49,904 nucleotides of DNA from the NCBI GenBank assembly GCA_030949945.1, contig JAUZRZ010000050.1:1-49904 (forward strand), given 5' to 3'. Within the stretch, counting starts at the first letter, position 1; each line of letters starts with the position of its first letter. Source of the stretch: Sulfurimonas sp. (lineage in GTDB: Bacteria; Campylobacterota; Campylobacteria; Campylobacterales; Sulfurimonadaceae). Under the pieces are notes generated by a model. The model searched no databases, was not told the DNA's origin, and was given only the letters and a program-made list of their open reading frames with translations. A program made the position numbers and the translations under genes. Shown piece by piece: positions 33,378 to 40,909 of the stretch.

Positions 33378-34000
33378 GAATTTAGATATCCATTATCTTT
33401 ATCTCCGCCATTTGTTTGAGGGTTAAACTTTTTATAGTTAGCGCACCACGTGGCAAAAGCCATGATATAATTTTTAAATTTAGTTCCTTTAGAACCATGA
33501 TGTGCTATAAAATTATCAAACTCAACAGTAGGAATTTTTTTAGTTTTACACATACCAAGACAATGTTTTTCTAAAAGTTGATAATACTCAGGACTAATAT
33601 TAACAATAGCAGTCATTTTAGGAAGTTCAAAGAGTGGTTTAGCCCGTTCTTTATCTTCCTTTTGTTCCGCGTCATTTGTTTTTATAGACGATATATATTT
33701 ATCAGCCTTACTTGTAAACGCATACGCTGGATTTTTCCTCGCGTCATCACTTAGTATCATGCCAGCTTCTTTTAACTCTGTGAGTGCGTCCGTAAGTGTA
33801 CGTGTTTTGATAGAAGCAAAAGGTATCTGCTCTAAAATGTAGTTTCTATGCAAAATAAAATACGTAGCATTATCATAAATTTTTTTATGTACATAAGTAA
33901 GAACCATCAACTGCTTTAAAACTCCAAAAATAAGTACAGCATTAAAAGACAGTTTCTCATCTTCACACATTTTTTGATTTATATATAAATTATATATCAT
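33374..34000 (-). CDS. 208-aa putative replication initiation/winged-helix protein
   Basis: The N-terminal 90 residues look like a winged helix: LSFNAVLIFGVLKQLMVLTY, ASIKTRTLTDALTELKEAG, MILSDDARKNPAYAFT. This follows the pattern of phage replication organisers that read DNA with an S-x-x-T-x-x-x-x-L-x-x-L-x-x-x-G helix. The C-terminal half holds HHGSKGTKFKNYIMAFATWC. It is the second gene of the early leftward operon, between an excisionase-like protein and the helicase module, as phage O-like proteins are. Function by architecture and context. Confidence 0.5.
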   Translation of the reverse strand: MIYNLYINQKMCEDEKLSFNAVLIFGVLKQLMVLTYVHKKIYDNATYFILHRNYILEQIPFASIKTRTLTDALTELKEAGMILSDDARKNPAYAFTSKADKYISSIKTNDAEQKEDKERAKPLFELPKMTAIVNISPEYYQLLEKHCLGMCKTKKIPTVEFDNFIAHHGSKGTKFKNYIMAFATWCANYKKFNPQTNGGDKDNGYLNS

Positions 34001-34200
34001 TATGAATTCTGCGCCATTTGAGTTTTTACAGGAATACGTGTTGATTCTAAAAATCTATCTAAATGTTCTTCACTGATTCTAATTCTGCCATTAATTTTGA
34101 AGTGTTCTATCTTTTGAGCATTAACAAGCTTTCTTACGACCAATTCAGACATTTTAAGAATGGCTTGGACTTCTTTAAGTGTAAAAATATTACTAGACAT
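34000..34200 (-). CDS. HTH_17/excisionase-family regulator
   Basis: A 66-aa protein starting SSNIFTLKEVQAILKMSELVV and RKLVNAQKIEHFKINGRIRI, then SEEHLDRFLESTRIPVK. This is the MerR/excisionase-type fold: T-L-K-E-V-x-x-I-L-K-x-S-x-x-x-V-R-K-L-V followed by a wing with GRIRISEEHL. It is first in the early leftward operon, divergent from the CI/LexA-like repressor, the position of cro or excisionase genes. It likely controls the lysis-lysogeny choice or excision. Confidence 0.7.
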   Translation of the reverse strand: MSSNIFTLKEVQAILKMSELVVRKLVNAQKIEHFKINGRIRISEEHLDRFLESTRIPVKTQMAQNS

Positions 34201-34367
34201 TCTCGTAAGCTCCGTATTGTTATGGTTTTATTATGTCATTTAAGATATAATAATATATATCAAATAAGACTAATATGTCTTTTTGTTTCCGTAATCATAG
34301 AGTTTATTAGCTTGAAAAAAGCTTAATATAGAAATTATTAGAACTAAATAGACATTAAAGGAATTTT
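34201..34367. promoter_or_regulatory. divergent early promoter/operator region
   Basis: The 167 bp between the repressor and the early leftward operon hold AAGAC-6-GTCTT (34266-34281), a related AGACATTA near the repressor start and TTATGTCATTTAA on the other side. These share ATGTC/GACAT half-sites, as expected for repressor operators. TATAATAATAT-like -10 boxes are present. A GGAATTTT site precedes the repressor ATG. Confidence 0.5.
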
Positions 34368-35045
34368 ATGACTGATTTAAAAGATAGAGTTAAACTTGTT
34401 AGAAAGAAACTAGGGCTAAACAATCAGCAAGGTTTAGCGGATATTTTAAAATGCAATGTTGGGAAGATAAAGGGCATTGAACAAGGTGCAACAAAAAGTC
34501 TTAAAAGGACGGACATAATTCTTTTAAGTGAAAATTATGGCTTTTCTGATGACTGGTTAGAATCAGGTACTGGTCCAATGTTTATAAATGAAAATGAAGA
34601 ACTTTTAAAAAATGTGCAGCAAATTAGTAACATGCTTGACAATAATATAACTATCCCTTTTTATAGTGAAATTAATGCGAGTGCTGGTCATGGCTGTATA
34701 AATGGTGAGTGTGAAGCAACAAACATAACCATATCAAAAGATATGCTCCCTAGCTTTAGTACGAAGATAGAAGCCATTAGAGTAAGTGGGAACTCTATGA
34801 CTCCCACAATAGAAGATGAAGACATCGTTTTTATAGACAAAAACCAAACTGATCCCATCAATGGAAAAATATATGTTGTTTATTTGTGTGAAGAAGTTTA
34901 TATTAAAAGGCTTTTTATAGAACCAAAAACTAAGGACATTATTTTAAATTCAGATAATCCAATATTTCCACAATTAAAAGCAGACTGTGAAGACTTTAGA
35001 ATTATAGGTTTAGTAACTGCAAACATGCACATTTCAAAACTATAA
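34368..35045 (+). CDS. CI/LexA-like phage repressor (HTH + S24 peptidase)
   Basis: A 225-aa protein with an N-terminal XRE-type HTH (VKLVRKKLGLNNQQGLADIL; KCNVGKIKGIEQGATK) and a C-terminal S24 self-cleavage domain. The catalytic Ser is in SGNSMTPTIEDEDIVFID (about 144-161), the Lys in EVYIKRLF (about 183), and a candidate Ala-Gly cleavage site in INASAGHG. RecA-stimulated cleavage would inactivate it after DNA damage and induce the prophage. It is divergently transcribed from the early operon across an operator region. It is the primary candidate for lysogeny maintenance. Confidence 0.85.
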   Translation: MTDLKDRVKLVRKKLGLNNQQGLADILKCNVGKIKGIEQGATKSLKRTDIILLSENYGFSDDWLESGTGPMFINENEELLKNVQQISNMLDNNITIPFYSEINASAGHGCINGECEATNITISKDMLPSFSTKIEAIRVSGNSMTPTIEDEDIVFIDKNQTDPINGKIYVVYLCEEVYIKRLFIEPKTKDIILNSDNPIFPQLKADCEDFRIIGLVTANMHISKL

Positions 35046-36173
35046 GAGAAAGAAAAAGAGCTGCTATATATATCTTTTAGAATAAAAGATATAGGTATAT
35101 ATATTAGTGGGCAAAATTTGCCCGAAAGGAATTGCTCTTTTAGGCAAAATTTGCCCGAAAGGAATTAAGAGAAAATCTGCGCCATTTGAAAATTTTTTAG
35201 TGATATATTTACTGCAAAAATAATGAAAAAAACACCCCCCCCCATCTCCAAAATCTGCGCCATTTGAAATTTTTTTTATCAAATTTTGATTAAATTAAAG
35301 CCCTAAAATAGGTACTTTATTAAGGCATATATCTAAATCAACTAAATATCATATATTCATATGGCATATATCGCATATATAGTTCAGACACAGATGCACT
35401 TGGGGAATGACCCTACCCACCGATACCCAGGAACACAAACCATAAAAACAGGGCATAAGCATAAGCCATACATAAATAGATATGCACCAGTAGTTCCATT
35501 ATCACATACACACATAACTACACTTACTTTGATACATCAATAATCTCATGCACACATATTCACTTATCCAAGCAAATATTCACCAACCTTAAGCCAAAAC
35601 CACCAAAAAACAAGCCCGAACCTTAAACAAACAGAGCAAACCCCACAAAATAGGCAAACAAAAAAGCATTTAAATAAATATAAAAATATGTTTTAACCAA
35701 TTCAATACAATTCCCCAGGAGAAAGATTCCATCACAAAAGGAATAATTCCCCTCACCCAACCACCAATATCCAAAAGATTCCAAGCAATAATCCACCAAC
35801 CCGAAACCCGAACATTCCGAAACCCAATCTAAAAAACCAACTCACCAAGCATTTCCTCCGTAAAAACGTGAAGTTTCACGGAGTTCAAGCTTCCATACTC
35901 TCAACTTCAACTATTTTATTTAATTGCTCCCCTTAAAATCTCGTTGATTCAAAATAAAACCGAAATACTCTAAGAACCTCAAAAAAAAATTCAAATGGCG
36001 GCGATTTTGGTGGTGGAGGAAAGTCGGGAGATTTTTTTGATTCTTGCGTTAAGTGGCTATTTTGTGGGCTTTGCTCGTTGAAAAGCGACTCATACAAGCC
36101 CTACAAGGACTTTTCTTAAGCGAAGAGGTGTGAAAGTACCTTGTTGAAAGGATTTGAGGAATAAGGCAGAGAC
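35046..36173. other. 1.1-kb non-coding region with repeats and strong A/C strand bias
   Basis: Directly after the repressor comes an AT hairpin ATATCTTTTA-GAA-TAAAAGATAT (35070-35092). Two direct copies of a GGCAAAATTTGCCCGAAAGG unit follow, 33 bp apart and centred on the palindrome GGGCAAAATTTGCCC (35109-35123; 35142-35156). Then come two direct copies of AAAATCTGCGCCATTTGAAA (35174, 35252) and, at 35991-36010, an inverted near-copy. Between about 35300 and 35900 the plus strand is very poor in G and rich in A and C. No convincing gene lies here; short frames lack ribosome sites. Options are replication origin/iterons, an invertible segment, or a structured RNA. Confidence 0.55.
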
Positions 36174-36551
36174 TTAGAAGCTAAAGTCGGTAAATATCTG
36201 AGTTGGGTCAGAGTATCCAACTACACTTCCACCTTTAGCTGGAGCAGTTGCTCCGTGAAACTTCTGTGAAGTATCTTTATCATTAGGCTTATCACCTCTC
36301 ACATAGCTATTCCACTCTCTAATGGCTCTTTGCACGGCATTGTTATGTTTGTCTCGCTCTTGCTTATGAACGCGTATATAGTCATCTATGCAAGCTTTAT
36401 AGTTACTAGAGTTCTGATTATACTGCTTGATTTTATAGTTTGACGTAGGTTTAACCGTTGTCATAGGTCGTGCGCAGTTAAAATCGTCTATGGCATGAGA
36501 GTTTAGAGTGATGATAGATGCTAAGGTGATGATCAGTATTGTTTTGTTCAT
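36174..36551 (-). CDS. 125-aa secreted protein, unknown
   Basis: A clear signal peptide (MNKTILIITLASIITLNSHA) precedes a 105-aa mature protein with two Cys (DFNCARP; YKACIDDY) that could form a disulphide. A charged helix (VHKQERDKHNNAVQRAIREW) and a Gly-rich tail ending QIFTDFSF follow. It is the last gene of a four-gene unit headed by an HTH regulator. Periplasmic or outer-membrane-linked; lysogenic conversion or exclusion is a reasonable guess. No family recognised. Confidence 0.55.
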   Translation of the reverse strand: MNKTILIITLASIITLNSHAIDDFNCARPMTTVKPTSNYKIKQYNQNSSNYKACIDDYIRVHKQERDKHNNAVQRAIREWNSYVRGDKPNDKDTSQKFHGATAPAKGGSVVGYSDPTQIFTDFSF

Positions 36552-36600
36552 TAGTTTCCCTTGATTGATGGAAATGTGTGGTCTTACTAGGAAATGCAGT

Positions 36601-36891
36601 TTAATATGGGCTACAAGTTTTTAGTTCCTTGCGTAATTCCCTAAGAGTTCTTCTTTTTTTTCTTATTCCAGTGTGATTATTCATATTTGCAGAAGTGATA
36701 TGACCGCTTAACCCAGTCATGAGGTATTGTAGCATCTCATAATTTCCAGCATCTCGTTCTATTTGTATCTTTTCTAAAATCTTTATTTCTTCAAAAATAT
36801 CGTGACAGGTTTCGTATTTCACGTATTCATCAGCAAATAATACGCTTGATAGTAATAATACTCCAGCTATTCCTAAAAGTATTCTATTCAT
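36601..36891 (-). CDS. 96-aa secreted protein, unknown
   Basis: The ATG at 36891 overlaps the previous stop (TAATG) and opens MNRILLGIAGVLLLSSVLFA, a standard signal peptide. The mature part has Cys (YETCHDIFEEIKILEK and a terminal KTCSPY) with a helical body (REIRKKRRTLRELRKEL-like: GIRKKRRTLRELRKEL). A start five codons upstream is possible but less likely. Predicted periplasmic. Confidence 0.55.
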   Translation of the reverse strand: MNRILLGIAGVLLLSSVLFADEYVKYETCHDIFEEIKILEKIQIERDAGNYEMLQYLMTGLSGHITSANMNNHTGIRKKRRTLRELRKELKTCSPY

Positions 36892-37058
36892 TAAGGTGCT
36901 CTCCATGTGTTGTTATTACCGCTATATTGCTCTATATTTCCTGTGATTTTATTAAATCTAAGTCCTTTATTCTGGTACTCATAAATACCACCAGACCATA
37001 GGAAGAGGATAAAAAGCAAGGCTATTGCGAAGAAAACTTTTAAAACATACTCTTTCAT
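36891..37058 (-). CDS. 55-aa single-helix membrane protein
   Basis: MKEYVLKVFFAIALLFILFL opens a strong N-terminal membrane anchor, followed by WSGGIYEYQNKGLRFNKITG and a Asn/Trp-rich end. Its ATG overlaps the HTH gene stop (ATGA) and its stop overlaps the next ATG (TAATG), so translation is coupled through the operon. Too short for family recognition. Confidence 0.55.
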   Translation of the reverse strand: MKEYVLKVFFAIALLFILFLWSGGIYEYQNKGLRFNKITGNIEQYSGNNNTWRAP

Positions 37059-37258
37059 TCCGAAACCCCTTTAACAGCTTCTTGCACTTCCACAAGCTTT
37101 TTTATCTTTTCTATATCTAAGTCATTCTTTTTGCAGAATGCACCTAGCTTTACAAGCTCTAGTAGTTTTGGCTGGCGTTGTTTCCATCCATTAACAGTAT
37201 CTAAACTTTTATCTATGTTATCTGCAATATATTTATTAGTTATCTGATTTTCATTCAT
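37055..37258 (-). CDS. small HTH regulator (Cro-like)
   Basis: A 67-aa protein with NKYIADNIDKSLDTVNGWKQ as a likely helix-turn-helix, then LLELVKLGAFCKKNDLDIEK. It is the first gene of a leftward unit encoding three exported or membrane proteins, and is divergent from the second antirepressor across three palindromic 12-bp sites. The layout copies that of the HTH/antirepressor pair at 10.2 kb. Likely autorepressor. Confidence 0.65.
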   Translation of the reverse strand: MNENQITNKYIADNIDKSLDTVNGWKQRQPKLLELVKLGAFCKKNDLDIEKIKKLVEVQEAVKGVSE

Positions 37259-37309
37259 ACAAAATTATATCCTCTAAATCAATATTTAACAATAAAACAT
37301 ATTATAATA

Positions 37310-37387
37310 GTTATATGTAACAAGTTTTAATATGTTTTTAAGTAGTTACATGTAATAATTCAAATTACATAAGCTGTTATATATAAC
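37310..37387. promoter_or_regulatory. three 12-bp palindromic operators
   Basis: GTTATATGTAAC (37310-37321), GTTACATGTAAT (37345-37356) and GTTATATATAAC (37376-37387) follow the pattern GTTAYATRTAAC, at 35 and 31 bp intervals in the divergent region between an HTH gene and the second antirepressor. Probable binding sites of the 67-aa HTH protein. Confidence 0.7.
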
Positions 37388-37410
37388 AAGTATATGAAAA
37401 AGGAAAAGAA

Positions 37411-38154
37411 TTGAAACATTTAATCAAAGTTACACCACACGAGATAGGTTCAGAGGAAAGAAACTCTGTAGATGCAAGAGAGATACATAAATATCTTGGA
37501 GTGAAGACAAGATTTGATACATGGATAGAACGAGCAGTAAAGAAGTATGACTTCTTAGAAAATGTAGATTATATAGTTGTGCTCAAAAATGAGCATAACC
37601 CAAAAGGTGGAAGAAAAGCCAAAGACTACATAGTAACCCTAGACATGGCAAAAGAACTCTCTATGCTTGAGAACAATGCAAAAGGCAAGGAGACTAGAAA
37701 GTATTTTATCTCTATGGAGAAAAAACACTTAGCACAGCCATCATCAGCAGAAGCAGTTTTCACACAACTTACACCAGTACTTCAAAACATCGTGCTAATG
37801 ATGAGCACAATGATGGAATCTCAAAACAACATGATCGAGATGATTTTAAAACAAGAACAAAAACAAATTGCGAATGCTCTTAGTCCTGCTCAACTCGATG
37901 AGATTAAAAAGGCAGTTATGCGAGCGACTAAACCATTAGCAGAAGTCCATGACTATAACTGGGGCGAAGCAGTACGAAGAGTCTATACCGAACTCAATGG
38001 GCGAATGGGTGTTTTTTCTTACTACCATATTTCACCAAAAGATTATGATGAAGCACTTGGACTACTTGAGAGAATGAGAAAACAAAAACAAGAACTTCTC
38101 CAAACAGGTGAAGTGAAAACATTTTTAAATTCAGAATCAAACAAAGAAGATTAA
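37411..38154 (+). CDS. AntA/ORF6C-type phage antirepressor, copy B
   Basis: TTG start with AAAAAGGAAAAGAA in front; no in-frame ATG fits. The 247-aa protein has the AntA domain (VDAREIHKYLGVKTRFDTWI; ENVDYIVVLKNEHNPKGGRK; DYIVTLDMAKELSML; ETRKYFISMEK), a coiled Met/Gln-rich linker and an ORF6C-like end (VRRVYTELNGRMGVFSYYHI). It resembles copy A in plan but differs in most linker residues, so the two probably counter different repressors. It heads the second recombinase cassette. Confidence 0.8.
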   Translation: MKHLIKVTPHEIGSEERNSVDAREIHKYLGVKTRFDTWIERAVKKYDFLENVDYIVVLKNEHNPKGGRKAKDYIVTLDMAKELSMLENNAKGKETRKYFISMEKKHLAQPSSAEAVFTQLTPVLQNIVLMMSTMMESQNNMIEMILKQEQKQIANALSPAQLDEIKKAVMRATKPLAEVHDYNWGEAVRRVYTELNGRMGVFSYYHISPKDYDEALGLLERMRKQKQELLQTGEVKTFLNSESNKED

Positions 38155-38172
38155 TTTTAAAAGGAGAAGATA

Positions 38173-38395
38173 ATGAAAACAAAAGAAGAAGTTTTATTTC
38201 AAACAAGAGATAGTCTTAGTGACATCTCTTCTTTGATTTTATTAGTTGAAAAAAAATGTAGGTGATATTGAAACCCAAGGCGAAGAGATAATCCAACAAG
38301 GGGTTTCTGCTGTTCTATGGAATATAGTAAAAGACATCCAAATAATACAAGAAAATATGAGTGAAGTTTTAAAACATAAAGCTGGAGGTAAATAA
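38173..38395 (+). CDS. 73-aa helical protein, one frame break
   Basis: ATG at 38173 with an AAGGAGAAGA site. The frame MKTKEEVLFQTRDSLSDISS continues LILLVEKK and stops; removing one A of the A8 run (38249-38256) gives LVEKNVGDIETQGEEIIQQG, VSAVLWNIVKDIQIIQENM and HKAGGK with a stop 2 nt before the next ATG. Amphipathic helices, no known family. It takes the place held by the HTH and 51-aa genes in cassette A. Confidence 0.5.
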
Positions 38396-38397
38396 AA

Positions 38398-38482
38398 ATG
38401 GCAAAGTTCATAAAAAAAAACTAGCACATTATGGGATAAGTTTGAAGACGCAACCCTAGTAATGGCTAATAAACTATTCTAA
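38398..38482 (+). CDS. 27-aa conserved small protein, copy B (frame break in A9)
   Basis: MAKFIKK, then with one A removed from the A9 run (38412-38420) TSTLWDKFEDATLVMANKLF and stop. This matches the intact copy at 9003-9086 nearly residue for residue, which shows that the extra A breaks a real gene. The run is long enough for slippage in vivo as well as for a reading error. It precedes the recombinase by 76 bp. Confidence 0.55.
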
Positions 38483-38558
38483 AAAAGAATAGACAAAGTA
38501 TACAGAAGTCTCTCTAAAGTAGGACTTAAAAAAAAGGCATTAAAAAAGGAGTATACAA

Positions 38559-39152
38559 ATGGCACGACCAAAAGGAACCACACGAGCGAAAAAGCCCATC
38601 ATGAAAAAAGAGTTTGAAAGACTGCTTCGGGCAGTAAACTCTAGTCTTGACTTGCAGTCTACAACAAAGATGAAGTTCACACGTGCTTTTACACTTCTGT
38701 ATCTAACAGGGTGCAGAATCAGCGAGATAGCAAAGCTTCATTCAAATGATGTGCAAAAGATGATTGATGAGAATGAATACTCTCTCACAAATGCAACCAA
38801 GACAAAGGCAACAAGACTTATAAGTTTTGACGCAAACAAAGAGCAAATAGAGTTCTTGAAAAAGATACTCCCACTTAACAATGGCTGTCTCTTTGAGCGA
38901 AACAACTCTAAAGAAGCGATGAATGTGGAATCTCTAAAATTTATGATGAATAAGTTTATACAAAAGGTACTTGGAGAACTTTACTCAACACATAGTTTTA
39001 GGGCAGGGTATATAACAGTAGCCCATCAAGTAGGACATAGTCTACAGCATATCAAACAAGATATAGGACATAAAAGCATAGCAACAACAGCACGCTACGC
39101 AACAGTAACAAGCGATGAAATTTCACGCGGGAAAAACAAAAGAGCATGGTAG
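38559..39152 (+). CDS. small tyrosine recombinase, copy B (FimB-size)
   Basis: A 197-aa homologue of the copy at 8394, same length and same catalytic residues: Arg53 (TGCRISEI), Lys in TKTKATR, HSFRAGY, IGHKS and Tyr180 (ARYATV). Differences are spread evenly (HSNDVQKM for TTHDLQKM; LNNGCLFERNNSKEAMN for the matching loop), so the copies diverged some time ago and both stayed open. An AAAGGAG site precedes the ATG. With its twin in opposite orientation 30 kb away it may invert or excise DNA. The shared phage promoter for parA begins 13 nt after its stop. Confidence 0.85.
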   Translation: MARPKGTTRAKKPIMKKEFERLLRAVNSSLDLQSTTKMKFTRAFTLLYLTGCRISEIAKLHSNDVQKMIDENEYSLTNATKTKATRLISFDANKEQIEFLKKILPLNNGCLFERNNSKEAMNVESLKFMMNKFIQKVLGELYSTHSFRAGYITVAHQVGHSLQHIKQDIGHKSIATTARYATVTSDEISRGKNKRAW

Positions 39153-39165
39153 TTTTTAAGTGGGG

Positions 39166-39206
39166 TAAATAGAACCACCACATAGAGCAAAACATATTAA
39201 TATAAT
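39166..39206 (+). promoter_or_regulatory. shared phage promoter, copy 4 (parAB-replication operon)
   Basis: TAAATAGAACCACCACAT is followed after 17 nt by a perfect TATAAT (39201-39206), 30 nt before the parA ATG. It is the only rightward copy and the most diverged box (14 of 18 positions as in the others). Confidence 0.6.
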
Positions 39207-39235
39207 GCACTCAAACATACACTAAGGGGTTAGGG

Positions 39236-39823
39236 ATGGTAATAACAGTAGCGCACACTAAAGGCGGGGTAGGAAAATCTACTTTAGCTTGGCATTTAGC
39301 ACAAAGCATAGTAAACAAGAAAGTCACAATCATAGACTTAGACTTTCAACAAACTTTATACTTCGTCAATATAATAAGTGGCGAACACATGAATGTCTTG
39401 CAACCAAAAACAGCAGCAGCACTTATTGACATACTCACTACAAGTCTTGCAGATATATTTATAATAGACATAGGTGGATTTGACAGCGACATAAACAGAA
39501 TCGCAATATCTCATAGCGACAAAGTACTCATACCAGTAAGCGATAGCTTAACTGAGGTTCTAGGCTTCAAGACATTCGAGGGGATATTAGAAGAGATAAA
39601 CACAGATGCAAAACTTTGTTTAGTGCTTAACAACATTCACCCACTCACGAAGAACTTTGACATCATCAAAGAAGCAATCTCAAATGAAAATATAACACTA
39701 CTAGACACAATCATACGAAGTAGAAAAGTTTACAAATCAAGTATGAACTTAGAGGGCGGTTTTAAAAACCTGAACAAGCTTGCACAAAAAGAGATAAAAG
39801 GTCTTAGAGATGAACTTATCTAA
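39236..39823 (+). CDS. parA: ParA-family partition ATPase
   Basis: A 195-aa small ParA with a deviant Walker A KGGVGKSTLAWHLA at residues 10-23 (signature Lys present), a Walker A' IIDLDFQQTL, and a Walker B-like IFIIDIGGFDSD. There is no N-terminal HTH, so it is the short type Ib-like or phage form. With ParB it moves or positions DNA over the nucleoid and keeps low-copy plasmids. Its 3' end overlaps parB by 14 nt. The presence of such a system in an integrated phage suggests an extrachromosomal stage. Confidence 0.85.
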   Translation: MVITVAHTKGGVGKSTLAWHLAQSIVNKKVTIIDLDFQQTLYFVNIISGEHMNVLQPKTAAALIDILTTSLADIFIIDIGGFDSDINRIAISHSDKVLIPVSDSLTEVLGFKTFEGILEEINTDAKLCLVLNNIHPLTKNFDIIKEAISNENITLLDTIIRSRKVYKSSMNLEGGFKNLNKLAQKEIKGLRDELI

Positions 39824-40649
39824 AATCAACAAAGCCACCGCTGGTAAAACAAACACTACAGGTATAAGTTCATTTATGGAACTAGAACTTAGCAAGGTGT
39901 ATCCAAATCCAGCACAGCCACGTAAACAGTTTAGTGAAGATGAAATCACAGAACTTTGTTTATCTATACAGCAAGATGGTTTGCTGCAACCTATTGTCGT
40001 AGTAAAAAGAGATGCTGGCTACATGATAGTAAGTGGAGAGAGGAGATATAGAGCGCATGTTAAGGGTAAATTTTTAACCATCCAAGCAAATATTATTCGA
40101 GTAGACGATGATAAAGTTTTAGAATTAGCCCTCATAGAAAACATTCAAAGAGAAGATCTAACAGACTTTGAAGTAGCGGTGCATATCGGCAAGCTATGGG
40201 CAAGTGGAAATTATAATACAAAAGGCTATCTGTCATTAACGCTTGGTAAATCACCTAGCTATGTATCCAAGGCTTTTAGTTGTTTAAAGCTTGATAGTGA
40301 AATCATCCATGACTTGGAAGAGAATAAGCATAATATCTCTATATCTGTTCTTGATGAAATTTCAAGAGTAACTCACTTTCAAAAAAAAGTGTATGACAAA
40401 TATATAGCTGGTGAAATCACGCGTGATGATATTAAAAGTTTTAGGACAACTAAGAAAGATGGGTTTAGAGATATAAGAGAAGGAAAACAAAAGATAGTCT
40501 GCTATGGCTTTGGTACACAAAATCAACTCGGAAGCTTCATTGCTATAAATAAAGGTGGTCTTCATGGAAGTCTTAAAGTAGAAATCAACGGCGAACAAAT
40601 AAAACACAGCAATGATGCAAACTACAAAATCACAATAGAAGAGGTCTAA
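39810..40649 (+). CDS. parB: ParB-family partition protein
   Basis: A 279-aa protein with the ParB/Srx CTP-binding domain (VYPNPAQPRKQFSEDEI; GYMIVSGERRYRAH with the GERR motif), the conserved ALIENIQREDLTDFEVAVHI segment and a KorB-like HTH (SLTLGKSPSYVSKAFSCL). The C-terminal part is basic then beta-rich and may dimerise. It binds parS palindromes and stimulates ParA. Candidate target sites are the four dispersed TTTCCC-N2-GGGAAA palindromes; none is adjacent to the operon. Confidence 0.85.
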   Translation: MNLSKINKATAGKTNTTGISSFMELELSKVYPNPAQPRKQFSEDEITELCLSIQQDGLLQPIVVVKRDAGYMIVSGERRYRAHVKGKFLTIQANIIRVDDDKVLELALIENIQREDLTDFEVAVHIGKLWASGNYNTKGYLSLTLGKSPSYVSKAFSCLKLDSEIIHDLEENKHNISISVLDEISRVTHFQKKVYDKYIAGEITRDDIKSFRTTKKDGFRDIREGKQKIVCYGFGTQNQLGSFIAINKGGLHGSLKVEINGEQIKHSNDANYKITIEEV

Positions 40650-40907
40650 ATGACACATGGTGAAGCGTATGTGCAAGAGAAAAATTCTATGCACTTAGAA
40701 AATGGTGTTTGGAAAAAAGAGTACATACCAGATAAACCTAAACCTATGAGCAGAGAAGACGCAAGTAAGTATTACAACACAAAGCTTCACGATTATTGGT
40801 TAGACATGCTCAACAAAGAAAGACCAAAACGTAAAAAGAAAAATAGCACTTGGATAAAAATAAGAATGTTTGGAACACCACAAAATGCAAAACTACTAGG
40901 AGTATAA
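40650..40907 (+). CDS. 85-aa basic protein, unknown
   Basis: The ATG follows the parB stop without a gap. The product is charged and Lys/Pro-rich (KKEYIPDKPKPMSREDASKY) with a basic C-terminal patch (KERPKRKKKNSTWIKIRMFG) that could bind nucleic acid. Trp/Tyr residues in the centre (YYNTKLHDYWLDML). No family recognised. Confidence 0.5.
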   Translation: MTHGEAYVQEKNSMHLENGVWKKEYIPDKPKPMSREDASKYYNTKLHDYWLDMLNKERPKRKKKNSTWIKIRMFGTPQNAKLLGV

Positions 40908-40909
40908 AA

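Noticed and set aside
35046..36173. Short frames in the non-coding block (for example a 72-aa frame at 35064-35282 and a 60-aa frame at 35361-35543)
   Set aside because: No ribosome sites, repeat-derived and low-complexity content, and composition unlike neighbouring genes.
8363..39183. The TAAATASAnCCMCCACWT boxes as recombination sites of the small recombinases
   Set aside because: Considered because two follow recombinase genes, but the fixed 17-18 nt spacing to -10 boxes ahead of four operons fits promoters better.
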